64,000 nucleotides of DNA, taken from NCBI RefSeq assembly GCF_000350525.1, contig NZ_AOCN01000012.1, positions 1 through 64,000 on the forward strand, read 5' to 3'. The DNA comes from Leucobacter salsicius M1-8 (GTDB taxonomy: Bacteria; Actinomycetota; Actinomycetes; Actinomycetales; Microbacteriaceae). Position 1 is the stretch's first letter; each line of letters opens with the position of its first letter. This document shows positions 18,773 through 26,729 of the stretch, piece after piece. The translations under genes were made by a program, and so were the position numbers. Under the pieces are notes generated by a model. The model had not been told where the DNA came from. It saw only the letters and a program-made list of their open reading frames with translations, and ran no database searches.

Positions 18773-20830
18773 ATGGAAGATAGGCCCGAAATGACAGGTC
18801 AGCCACAAACCCAAAGCCTGTCAACGCGAACTTGGGACCCTCTCGCCGAGGCGCGTGAACAAGAGTTTCAAGCCATTGTGCAGCTCCACCGCGAAAGCAA
18901 AGCAACCCTCGGCCACTTGCCATATGCAGCGTTTGAAGCCGCCGGAGACAAAGGGCAACTCATCCTTGGTTTCTTGGACGATGAAATTGCCGGATACATC
19001 CTCTTCAGCACTCCGCGTCAGCACGTAATCAAGTTAGTTCACGTCTGCGTTGGAACGACCGCGCGAAGATCTGGACTGGCAAGAAGAATGGTTGATGCTG
19101 TCATTGACGCGAACCCTTCTCGAACGATTATCGCCGCACATTGTCGGACCGACTATGGCCTCGACGACTTCTGGCGATCGCTCGATATGGCTCCCACAGC
19201 CCAACGTCCTGGACGCGCAGCAACCGGCTCAGTGCTCACCATCTGGACGCGCTCAATTGGTCAGTTCGACCTATTTGAGAGCGCACTGTATGACTCTGTC
19301 AAGCCGAAAGCAGTTCTCGACTCCAACGTCGTGATAGATCTGTTTAGCTCCACTGCGCTAGAGCGTCCCGAACGACGAGAGTCGCTCGGGCTCGAAGCAG
19401 ATTGGGTCGCCGGCGAGGTCGAATTCACAATCTCTCCTGAAGTGACATCGGACGTCAATCGGCTGCAACCGGAGGGCGAGCGCGACCGCGTGCGGGAGTC
19501 CTTAGGCGGCTTCGTAACGCTCCGGCGAGAGGAAACCATGCGCGATACCGCCGCAGAACTTCTCGAACGGATGCCGAGTGAACTGACAACGAGTGACTTT
19601 AGCCTCTCTGATGATGCAAAGCATCTTGCTGACGCAATCCTGGCGGGTGCCGATTTTTTCGTGACTCGGGACTCAAACCTATTGAATGCCACCTCTGCGT
19701 GGATCGAAGGAGAGTTTGGACTTGAGGTCCTACGCCCAGTCGATCTCATCCAACGCTTGATGCCGCCAGCACCGCCATTTAGATTCCGTTCAGAGCAACT
19801 CGAATCCGTCGGCCTCCAATGGGAAGCTGTAACAGCACTCCCCCAAAAGCTCGAAGATGCCTTCTTAGAACGCACCTCCAACGAGAAAGCCACCTACTTC
19901 CGCAAGCAGTTACAGGCAGTCCTCGCTAGGCCTGCAACGACCGAGCTGCAGGCACTCGTCGATGACAGGTCACGGTTCTGGGCACTGCTCGCGACCGAAA
20001 TACTCGACGGTGTGCTTAACGTCCCCGTCCTCCGCGTTGGAAGCGGTCCGTTTGGCGAGACAATCGCTTTCCAGCTGGTACGTCACCTTCGCGCACACGC
20101 CTTAGATGAGGGCTGCAGTCACATCACGGTCACAGATTCTGCGATCTCACCCGTGCTGCGGTCCGCATTGACCACCGATGGATTTTTGGGTGCAGTTCCG
20201 AGCGTCGAATTGTCCTGGGCCACCCCGCCTGAGGTCGCAGCAAGAACGTTCACTGCGACTGAAGTCAGTGATTACGAGCGATCCAACTGGCCGCAAGTAC
20301 TCATCGAGCGCGATGTCCCCGTCAACATCGTTCCAATCCAACCCAAATACGCACGGGAACTCGTTGGCTACAATGACACTCTCCTGAACACTCGTGCGAA
20401 GCGTGCACTTGGCCTGACGCGTCAAGTCGTCTATTTTTCCTCGCCGAGAGGTGACTGGGAAGTTCCTTCGCGTGTCCTGTGGTACGTAACTAAGGATCCG
20501 AAAGCGAGCCCAGCTTCAGCCATTCGTGCGGTCGTTGCGCACTCTCGCGTGGTTGACGCCGCCATACTCTCAACCGAAAATGCAATTGAGCAGTACCGTG
20601 CTATCGGAACCTTACGAAGAAGCGAGATTGAGTCATATGCAAAGAATGGAAAGGTGTCAGTCCTGAGAGTAGAAGACACACAGTTGCTCGAAAGCCCCGT
20701 CAATAGGACGGCCTTCGACGAGATACTCACGAAACACGGAGTCACCACTTCAAAAATCACCACGCGCCGAGCAAAGCCCGGTGTATTCGATGATGTGATG
20801 CGGCTTCAGCCTCGGTGGTCCGAGCAATGA
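18773..20830 (+). CDS. GNAT - PIN - PUA-like multidomain protein
   Basis: About 685 residues; the alternative start at 18791 has AGG six bases upstream and may be the true one. Residues ~25-155 form a GNAT acetyltransferase (acetyl-CoA loop TARRSGLARRM). Residues ~179-325 form a PIN nuclease, with VLDSNVVIDLF at its start and DDAKHLADAI...FFVTRDSNLL carrying the later acidic residues. A second alpha/beta segment (FGETIAFQLVRHLRAH near 427) resembles another GNAT half. The C-terminal part (PSRVLWYVT near 564, DTQLLE) looks like a PUA/EVE-type modified-base reader, judged by pattern only. It follows the SNF2 gene by 31 bases and overlaps the ASCH start. Such fusions suggest an effector acting on RNA or on acylated substrate; unproven. 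Confidence 0.75.
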   Translation: MEDRPEMTGQPQTQSLSTRTWDPLAEAREQEFQAIVQLHRESKATLGHLPYAAFEAAGDKGQLILGFLDDEIAGYILFSTPRQHVIKLVHVCVGTTARRSGLARRMVDAVIDANPSRTIIAAHCRTDYGLDDFWRSLDMAPTAQRPGRAATGSVLTIWTRSIGQFDLFESALYDSVKPKAVLDSNVVIDLFSSTALERPERRESLGLEADWVAGEVEFTISPEVTSDVNRLQPEGERDRVRESLGGFVTLRREETMRDTAAELLERMPSELTTSDFSLSDDAKHLADAILAGADFFVTRDSNLLNATSAWIEGEFGLEVLRPVDLIQRLMPPAPPFRFRSEQLESVGLQWEAVTALPQKLEDAFLERTSNEKATYFRKQLQAVLARPATTELQALVDDRSRFWALLATEILDGVLNVPVLRVGSGPFGETIAFQLVRHLRAHALDEGCSHITVTDSAISPVLRSALTTDGFLGAVPSVELSWATPPEVAARTFTATEVSDYERSNWPQVLIERDVPVNIVPIQPKYARELVGYNDTLLNTRAKRALGLTRQVVYFSSPRGDWEVPSRVLWYVTKDPKASPASAIRAVVAHSRVVDAAILSTENAIEQYRAIGTLRRSEIESYAKNGKVSVLRVEDTQLLESPVNRTAFDEILTKHGVTTSKITTRRAKPGVFDDVMRLQPRWSEQ

Positions 20831-21258
20831 CCCGAGCCTTACTCTTGTCAATCAAGCCTCGACACGCTCGCGCGATCCTCGAAGGACGCAAAACTATTGA
20901 AGTCCGACGTAAGTTTCCTGCTGTACCTTCCGGAACCATCGTGGTGCTGTACTCAAGTTCTCCTGAAAAGGCTATTCTTGGCACCGTCAGGCTCAAACGG
21001 ACAATAAAAATCGACTCCGATTGTGTTTGGGATTCGCATGGTGCGGCCATCGGCATAGACGAGAGTGCTCTCGATGACTACCTCAGAGGGTCCGATCAAT
21101 CGACACTTCTAGAAGTTGACTGCCCGGATTCATGGGATCAACCGCTGCCGCTAGATTCGCTTCGGCATGACCTAGGTCTGGAACCTCCACAGAGCTTTCG
21201 CTATCTCAAGACCGAACAGGTGACACAGGCCAGACAGCTAAGTTCGCAAGTTTCCTGA
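20827..21258 (+). CDS. ASCH-domain protein
   Basis: 143 residues from the ATG that overlaps the preceding stop (ATGA). The ASCH signature is clear: LLSIKPRHARAILEGRKTIE then VRRKFP, followed by VVLYSSSPEKAILGTV. ASCH domains share the PUA-like fold and bind RNA or modified nucleotides. Its place as the last gene of the island, next to another PUA-like domain and a methylase, suggests a sensor of nucleic-acid modification. Its 3' end overlaps by 21 bases, tail to tail, the end of the hydrolase gene of the next module, marking the island's right edge. Confidence 0.83.
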   Translation: MTRALLLSIKPRHARAILEGRKTIEVRRKFPAVPSGTIVVLYSSSPEKAILGTVRLKRTIKIDSDCVWDSHGAAIGIDESALDDYLRGSDQSTLLEVDCPDSWDQPLPLDSLRHDLGLEPPQSFRYLKTEQVTQARQLSSQVS

Positions 21259-22410
21259 CCGTACGGGGCCGACCTGCAGCCAATCGGTCACGGCCTCGCG
21301 CCAGCGATTGGGATCAGCGTTCCAGTTAAGCGTGTGGTCTGCGTTGAAGGTTTCGAGAGTGACGACGTCGGGGCGCTGAACGTGCAGCGCCTTAGCTGTA
21401 TCGACTGGTGTTGAGTTGTCCCGGATGCCGTGAAGGATGAGTGTGGGGACAGCGAGTTCTTCTGCCCGCTGCACCCAATCAAACTCCCGAAGCGGGATCC
21501 CGCTCGGCAGCCCAACCATGCGAGCAAGCGGCTCAAGCGCCAACCAAGGAATCGCGAGATGGCCTGCAGCTGCGGGCAACCCGCTTCGTGCGCAGTTCGC
21601 TTTAATCGCCTCGCCCCAATCGAGCACGGGCGAGTCAAGCACGAGACCGGCGATTAGCTTCGCGTAGTCCGACCTGTGCGCGAGCTGTAGCGCGATCGCG
21701 GCGCCCATCGACCAGCCAAACAACACGAACCGCTCAGCTCCACGACGCACCGCATAACTGATCGCTGCTTCGACGTCGTCTACCTCGGTTGCTCCAAGTG
21801 TTGAGCGACCGCTGCCGATTCTTGGGCCTTCTCCGTCGTTGCGGAAGCTCAAGACGAGTGACGTGTACCCAAGCTGTGTTGCAACTTGCACACCGCGCAG
21901 CGTGCCTGCACGGGGGCTACTAAGACCGTGAATATGGATTGCCCACGTGGACGAGCTTCCGTTGACTCGCCATGCGGGTGCGTACCCCGACGGTGTGTTG
22001 ATCATGATGTCATGAGCTTCGAGCCCCGCATCCGCTGGAGTAGCAAAGTAGACGCCGCTCCACGAGACGCTGTCACCCACTTGAACGTTGAGGTAGTTAG
22101 CAGCCCCGGTGACCGCACGGGCGATTCGGTTTGGACCGCGGCCCTGCATCTCGCTACCGAGCTGCACACACCCGCCTCGTTCGAACCAGAGATTGTAGAG
22201 ACCTTCGGCGGTGGTGTCTGGCGTGCGGTCGAGTACGATCCTGAGCGCACCGTCGTCGTCTTCAACGTCGCGAACTACGAGGTTGAAGGTTCGCGGGCCC
22301 ACTGGTGCGGTGAGCTTGCGGGCGATAACCCACCCCAAAGCTGCTGTGCCCGCGCCGAGCAGCGCAGTGCCACCCCAGAGACATGCACCAATAGCGCGCC
22401 TGGCCCTCAC
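21238..22410 (-). CDS. Membrane-anchored alpha/beta hydrolase
   Basis: 390 residues. One N-terminal transmembrane helix (about residues 8-30) precedes an alpha/beta-hydrolase domain with nucleophile elbow FGWSMGAAIA near 232, a downstream acid in HGIRDNSTPVD and the catalytic His in NADHTLNWN. The relative order fits dienelactone-hydrolase/peptidase-type serine hydrolases. The substrate is unknown. Its ATG overlaps the stop of the 7-TM gene, making it the last gene of the XRE-ImmA-membrane-hydrolase operon. It would act on the outer or inner face of the membrane, possibly on lipid or peptide. Confidence 0.8.
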   Translation of the reverse strand: MRARRAIGACLWGGTALLGAGTAALGWVIARKLTAPVGPRTFNLVVRDVEDDDGALRIVLDRTPDTTAEGLYNLWFERGGCVQLGSEMQGRGPNRIARAVTGAANYLNVQVGDSVSWSGVYFATPADAGLEAHDIMINTPSGYAPAWRVNGSSSTWAIHIHGLSSPRAGTLRGVQVATQLGYTSLVLSFRNDGEGPRIGSGRSTLGATEVDDVEAAISYAVRRGAERFVLFGWSMGAAIALQLAHRSDYAKLIAGLVLDSPVLDWGEAIKANCARSGLPAAAGHLAIPWLALEPLARMVGLPSGIPLREFDWVQRAEELAVPTLILHGIRDNSTPVDTAKALHVQRPDVVTLETFNADHTLNWNADPNRWREAVTDWLQVGPVRSGNLRT

Positions 22411-23423
22411 GACGACTCCGCTTTGGTCTCAACGTCGTCGGTCTTGCGCCGGTTCATTTTCGGCGCCTTCAATCCCAGCAAATGGGACTCAGCTCGTTCG
22501 AGCAATGTGCGTTCAGCGTCGTCGATGGCGAAGGTCACCCGTGGATCGATCATGGCGTCACGTATCTCGACGATGTTGCGATGCAATCGTGCTTCGGGTT
22601 CTTCGAGAATTCCCGGAGTAGGGTGGCTCCCGCTGAGACCAGGTCTGAGGCTGGTTGCATCACGCCAGATCGGGTCGAGCTGGGCGACGAGCACGTCGGT
22701 CTGCACATCACGCAGACGCTGCCGGAGCGAGCGCATCGCAGGCTGCGCAATGAAGCCAGCACAAAGAAACAGGAACGTCGCGATCATGAGCGGCCCGTAT
22801 GCGGGATCAACCGCATACATGACACTCAGTGCGCCGGTGACGTGTGCGACGTCCATGATAATCACGTTGACACACAGTGCAATACCGCAACCAGCTCCGA
22901 CCGCCAGCAGCATCGCGGGCACTCGAAACACGCCTGAAGCGAGTCGAAACTGCCGCACGGCCAGCACGAGCATGGCGGCGACAACAATGCCGCAGTACGC
23001 GAAGACGGTAATCGAGTAGATCGCAGCAGCGGGATGAGCGCCAAGATCACGCATGAACTCTGTGGTCGTCTCGCCGCGGTCGATGAAGAAGAACAGTACG
23101 GCGACGCAGGTAAGTGCAACGACGAGCGCCGGGAGCCCGACGGCGATCTTGACCGGTTGGGGCCGGTAGTCCCCTGCCCTCATCACGCCCCGGCCCAGAA
23201 AGAAGAGACCCGTCATGAGCAAAGCATCGCTCGCAACGGTGACGAGGTTCGTTCCACTCAGTGCGGGATCGATCGCGAGGTAGATGTCGTCGACATTGAG
23301 CGTCATCGCGAATGCGATGGCAACGGCAGCGTAGGTGACGCTGCGGTCAGTACGCCCTCGACGCAGAATGAGCAGGCTTGCGACCAGCGTCCACATGACG
23401 CTTGCGACAAGCACCTGGATCAA
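22407..23423 (-). CDS. Seven-helix membrane protein (MAB_1171c/DUF6545-like)
   Basis: 338 residues with about seven hydrophobic segments in the first 240 and a soluble basic tail. Segments include VLVASVMWTLVASLLILRR, VKIAVGLPALVVALTCVAVL and GPLMIATFLFLCAGFIAQ. The family is common beside XRE/ImmA pairs in actinobacteria and has no proven function; some are called putative transporters, though a sensor role fits the context equally well. Start and stop overlap both neighbours by four bases, so the three genes are translationally coupled. Family naming is from memory of similar gene orders. Confidence 0.65.
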   Translation of the reverse strand: MIQVLVASVMWTLVASLLILRRGRTDRSVTYAAVAIAFAMTLNVDDIYLAIDPALSGTNLVTVASDALLMTGLFFLGRGVMRAGDYRPQPVKIAVGLPALVVALTCVAVLFFFIDRGETTTEFMRDLGAHPAAAIYSITVFAYCGIVVAAMLVLAVRQFRLASGVFRVPAMLLAVGAGCGIALCVNVIIMDVAHVTGALSVMYAVDPAYGPLMIATFLFLCAGFIAQPAMRSLRQRLRDVQTDVLVAQLDPIWRDATSLRPGLSGSHPTPGILEEPEARLHRNIVEIRDAMIDPRVTFAIDDAERTLLERAESHLLGLKAPKMNRRKTDDVETKAESS

Positions 23424-23896
23424 CCGAATATCTCTGTGTAACTCGTCTCGGCAAACGCTGATCCACGGATACCCGCAGCCAGGCGATCAGCCAAGCTTTC
23501 AGCGGCGATCTCGTCTTCTGATTCAACGTCCTTTCGTGCCAGTACGCGGGAGCGCAGAGACGCGGGAATATCAGGGAACAGCGTGTTGTGAACTACATCG
23601 TTGAGCGCGCAGCCGTCGCCCTCACAGTGTCCAAGGATGATGTGCGCAAATTCGTGCAGCACGAACTGCTGACTGTGAAGAACCGAGTCTGTACGGGCGT
23701 GGAGGATCAAGTCTTGATCCTCGCCATAGAACAGCAACGCGCAAAGCCCGTCGTTTTCGCCTAGCTCCGCGAGTTCAGTGACCCGGATCTCTCGCCCTCG
23801 TTGCCGCTGTACAGCATCGGTGAGTGCGGCGAACGTGAAGTTTTCGCCCAGCTGCAAGCTCGCGACTGCGGTCGTTACGGTCTGTTCGATATTCAC
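23420..23896 (-). CDS. ImmA/IrrE-type metalloprotease
   Basis: 158 residues. The zinc-protease motif HEFAHIILGH starts at residue 81. ImmA-type proteases cleave or antagonise their partner XRE repressor and so switch on ICE genes; the XRE gene lies directly upstream (70-base gap) and the membrane protein overlaps downstream. That arrangement makes it the likely anti-repressor of the element, possibly receiving a signal from the 7-TM protein. No other domain is visible. Confidence 0.85.
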   Translation of the reverse strand: MNIEQTVTTAVASLQLGENFTFAALTDAVQRQRGREIRVTELAELGENDGLCALLFYGEDQDLILHARTDSVLHSQQFVLHEFAHIILGHCEGDGCALNDVVHNTLFPDIPASLRSRVLARKDVESEDEIAAESLADRLAAGIRGSAFAETSYTEIFG

Positions 23897-23965
23897 TGCG
23901 TGCTCACTATCTGCTTCGGAAGCATCCTCGGCGCCAGCCTTGTGAGCGACACCGGTGGCGCTCGC

Positions 23966-24391
23966 TTACTGTGTCATCTCTTGATCCAAGAATTGGGTGA
24001 TCGCCCGAAGCGTTTCCGGCGAAAGATCACCGAGAGTACGCGTCGCATACGATTTCACTTTTGCTGCCCGCATCGAACGCACAAGATCAATCTGGGCCTT
24101 CACCTTCTCGGGCGTTGAGGCATCGCTATCACCGGTGATGAAGTCGATGTCAACGTCGAAGAACTCGGCGAGCCCCGCAAACACCTCAGCGTCATCGACC
24201 TTTCGGTGCCCGTTGATCATGTAGGTCCAGCGGGATCGCGACAGGCTCGTACCGCGCTCTCTCAAGAATGCGGCGATCTCCGAGAACGACGGTTCAGCGC
24301 CGGTCTCGGCAGCTTTGACGTCGAGCAGCAGACGCAGACGTTTCTCAAGAAGCTCGGCCGCGGCCTTGTTCTGATCTTCGGTCTGTTGCAT
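23966..24391 (-). CDS. XRE-family repressor
   Basis: 141 residues from the ATG at 24391, preceded by GAAGGGAAGGG. The HTH region is SFSEIAAFLRERG then SLSRSRWTYMINGHR, followed by DDAEVFAGLAEFFDVDIDFI, the usual ending of the XRE domain; the C-terminal helices would dimerise. It faces the ArdC-primase operon across an array of near-palindromic sites, which it probably binds. Together with the ImmA/IrrE gene it forms the regulatory switch of the element. Confidence 0.83.
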   Translation of the reverse strand: MQQTEDQNKAAAELLEKRLRLLLDVKAAETGAEPSFSEIAAFLRERGTSLSRSRWTYMINGHRKVDDAEVFAGLAEFFDVDIDFITGDSDASTPEKVKAQIDLVRSMRAAKVKSYATRTLGDLSPETLRAITQFLDQEMTQ

Positions 24392-24448
24392 AGTGCCCTT
24401 CCCTTCGGGATGGGTTTGGCGATGGTCAAACGTCACCTCTTGAGGTGA

Positions 24449-24550
24449 TTACGCATGATCAATGTACCTCTTGGGCATGCTCAAATCAAGGGTTGCGCAT
24501 GCTCAAATGTGATGTTAGACAGTAGATCACAGGATTTTGGGCATGCTCAA
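24449..24550. promoter_or_regulatory. Operator array with 22-bp periodicity between XRE and ArdC genes
   Basis: Three copies of the near-palindrome TTGSGCATGCTCAA lie at 24471-24484, 24493-24506 and 24537-24550. A weaker copy (TTACGCATGATCAA) lies at 24449-24462. Starts are spaced 22, 22 and 44 bases, i.e. exact two- and four-turn steps, so dimers would align on one DNA face. A separate palindrome ACCTCTTGAGGT is at 24435-24446. Probable binding sites of the XRE protein controlling both divergent operons. Confidence 0.75.
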
Positions 24551-24611
24551 CGACGGGTGTTGAGTGTGCACCCGTCTCTGCGCCGAGGAGGTGCACCATG
24601 CGCTTCACCCA

Positions 24612-24718
24612 TGCCAAAAGCCGGTTACTCTGTCGCCGATCCGGACACCCACGCGCACCTCTCAGATGTACTGCCGCACGAGTTCGCCGCGCGGAACGTC
24701 AGAGAGGAGATCCAGTTA
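24612..24718 (+). other. ArdC leader with possible small overlapping frame
   Basis: Two frames open here. One begins at 24598 behind an excellent GAGGAGG site and runs in frame into ArdC, adding 40 Arg-rich residues with poor codon use. The other begins at 24612 (MPKAGYSVADPDTHAHLSDV) and has the GC-rich third positions of real genes here until it enters ArdC; it would end at 24835. The stretch may be the remnant of a gene or a translated leader. Nothing further can be claimed. Confidence 0.25.
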
Positions 24719-25809
24719 TGGCCACGATCGAGGATCGCCAAGCCGCCAGAGACGCAAAGCTCGATGAGCTGCACGAAAAGCTCGCGGGGGCCGTCGAAGA
24801 ACTCGTATCTGGTGACGGTTGGAAGCGGGCCTTGACGTTCGCGGCCAACTTTCGAAGCCGTTCTTTCAACAACACACTGCTGATCTGGGTGCAGCATCAG
24901 GCGGCCCACGAACAGGGGTTTGTGCCTGATCCGATGCCGACCTACGTCGCCGGATACAAGCAATGGCAAGATCTCGGCCGCCAAGTGCAGAAGGGGCAAC
25001 CCGGGTATCAGATCCTCGCGCCCGTCACCGGCCGCTTCGCTTCTGCCACGCCAGCAAGTACAGATTCATGGAGGCGACTAAAGAAGTTCGAGAAACCTCG
25101 GCCAGGTGAGGCGGTGCGATCAAAGATGATCGGCGTTCGCCCGGCCTACGTGTGGGATGCCTCTCAGACCGCGGGCGATCCACTTCCTGAGCTACCCGCC
25201 CCGACTTTGCTTGAGGGCGAAGCACCCGCCGGGCTTTGGGAAGGGCTCGCGAAACAGGTTGAAGCCGCGGGATTCTCGTTGGGCGATGTGCCCGATACAC
25301 CGTCAATTCACGGGGCGAATGGCGTCACGAACTACACCGAGAAGAGCGTGCTCGTGCGCGCCGACATGGATGCTGCAGCAAGGGTGAAGACGCTCGCGCA
25401 CGAGTTGGGACACGTGCTTATGCACGACCCTGAGAATGCCGATACTCGACTGCACCGTGGCATCGGCGAGGTCGAAGCAGAATCTGTCGCACTGATGATC
25501 GGCGCAGCGCATGGCATGGACACCTCGGGGTACACAATCCCCTACGTCGCCTCTTGGTCGGCACACGTCGATGGGAAGGAACCCGTCGACGTGATCAAAT
25601 CCACCGGCGAGAGAGTACGTGCCACCGCCATCAGGATTCTCGATCAGCTCGACACCCCCATGACCGGCGACGGTACCCCTCCGGGTATCGAGCGGGAATC
25701 GACGCATCGCAACGTCGCGGCAGCTCAGCGTGCGAGCGCTTCACACACGCCTTCGGCTACAGCTGCCCCAAAACAGGTGGCGCTGGCAGACGTGCGGGGA
25801 ATGCGATGA
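24718..25809 (+). CDS. ArdC-like antirestriction / ssDNA-binding protein
   Basis: 363 residues from the ATG at 24718 with GAGAGGAG upstream. The N-terminal ~150 residues match the ArdC single-strand-binding domain (RSRSFNNTLLIWVQHQ, then GYKQWQDLGRQVQKGQPGYQ). The C-terminal half is a zinc-protease-like domain with HELGHVLMH near 228. ArdC proteins coat and protect the entering single strand and counter restriction after conjugation. First gene of the rightward operon, under the operator array, and overlapping the primase start by four bases. Confidence 0.87.
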   Translation: MATIEDRQAARDAKLDELHEKLAGAVEELVSGDGWKRALTFAANFRSRSFNNTLLIWVQHQAAHEQGFVPDPMPTYVAGYKQWQDLGRQVQKGQPGYQILAPVTGRFASATPASTDSWRRLKKFEKPRPGEAVRSKMIGVRPAYVWDASQTAGDPLPELPAPTLLEGEAPAGLWEGLAKQVEAAGFSLGDVPDTPSIHGANGVTNYTEKSVLVRADMDAAARVKTLAHELGHVLMHDPENADTRLHRGIGEVEAESVALMIGAAHGMDTSGYTIPYVASWSAHVDGKEPVDVIKSTGERVRATAIRILDQLDTPMTGDGTPPGIERESTHRNVAAAQRASASHTPSATAAPKQVALADVRGMR

Positions 25810-26729
25810 GTTCATCGAAAGCGTTCACTACGGCGCTCGATCACGTTGGTCGCGGGATGCCGCTCGAACAGGGCGCACTCGCATTTGCCGACTCCGGCTT
25901 CCCCGTGTTCCCCTGTGCCGCGGGTGGGAAGCGCCCCGTCGTTGCGGGCGGATTTCATTCGGCCCGCAACGATCCTGAGCTGATTCGTCGCTGGTGGACT
26001 GCGATTCCGTCCGCAAATATCGGGATGCCGACCGGCACAACCTCTGGGCTCGTTGTCGTCGATGTAGACGTGCACGGTTCTGTCAACGGCTACGACGCCC
26101 TCGATGGCGCCTGGCGCGCGGGATTGCTGAGCGGCTGGGAGGCTGCGGTCAGAACTCCATCCGGTGGGCTACATCTCTATTTCCCCGCAGACCCGAATAT
26201 CGAACAACGCTCGTGGCAATCTGCGCGGGCGGGAATCGATTTTCGCGGTGATGGCGGATACGTCATCGTCCCTCCCTCGCTACGCGTGCTTGACGGGCAA
26301 TCATGGCAATACGAGACACTCCAGTTGGCTCGTGAACCAGGTCGTGCGCTCGCTTCGCAGCAACTCCGTGACTATCTCGATCCACCACAACGTAACGAGG
26401 CGCATCAAAGTGGGCGATCAGCACAACAGCCTGTCGATGTGCAGCGCCTCGCAGCTTGGGTTGCGCGGCGCCAAAAAGGCGAACGCAACCATGGACTCTT
26501 CTGGGCCGCTTGCAAAATGGCTGAACAGCGAGTGCCGACAGTCGAAGCGCTCGAAGCACTGAGTCCCGCCGCTGAGCGGGCAGGCCTCAGCCACCGAGAA
26601 ACGACGACGACCGTGCGGTCAGCTTACCGAGCGGTGCAGGGCGCCCCTCCGCAGCAGTCGATACGAGCCAGCGCATCAACTTCACACGACCGACCGCCGC
26701 CTTCATCAACCTTTCGGGCGCTGTCATGA
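25806..26729 (+). CDS. Bifunctional primase/polymerase (Prim-Pol) protein
   Basis: 307 residues. The archaeo-eukaryotic primase fold is shown by GFPVFPCAAGGKRPV, the catalytic VVVDVDVHG near 85-90 and the TPSGGLHLYFPAD motif, ending with a VPPS loop. The C-terminal ~100 residues are a helical domain and a disordered tail. It would prime or extend the element's DNA during replication after transfer. ATG overlaps the ArdC stop; the DUF2637 gene overlaps its end. Confidence 0.85.
   Translation: MSSSKAFTTALDHVGRGMPLEQGALAFADSGFPVFPCAAGGKRPVVAGGFHSARNDPELIRRWWTAIPSANIGMPTGTTSGLVVVDVDVHGSVNGYDALDGAWRAGLLSGWEAAVRTPSGGLHLYFPADPNIEQRSWQSARAGIDFRGDGGYVIVPPSLRVLDGQSWQYETLQLAREPGRALASQQLRDYLDPPQRNEAHQSGRSAQQPVDVQRLAAWVARRQKGERNHGLFWAACKMAEQRVPTVEALEALSPAAERAGLSHRETTTTVRSAYRAVQGAPPQQSIRASASTSHDRPPPSSTFRALS

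Noticed and set aside
10949-21258. Calling the island DISARM, BREX or plain type III restriction
   Set aside because: No DUF1998 (DrmB), phospholipase-D (DrmC), BrxC or PglZ-like gene is present, and the additional SNF2, GNAT-PIN and ASCH genes exceed a type III system.
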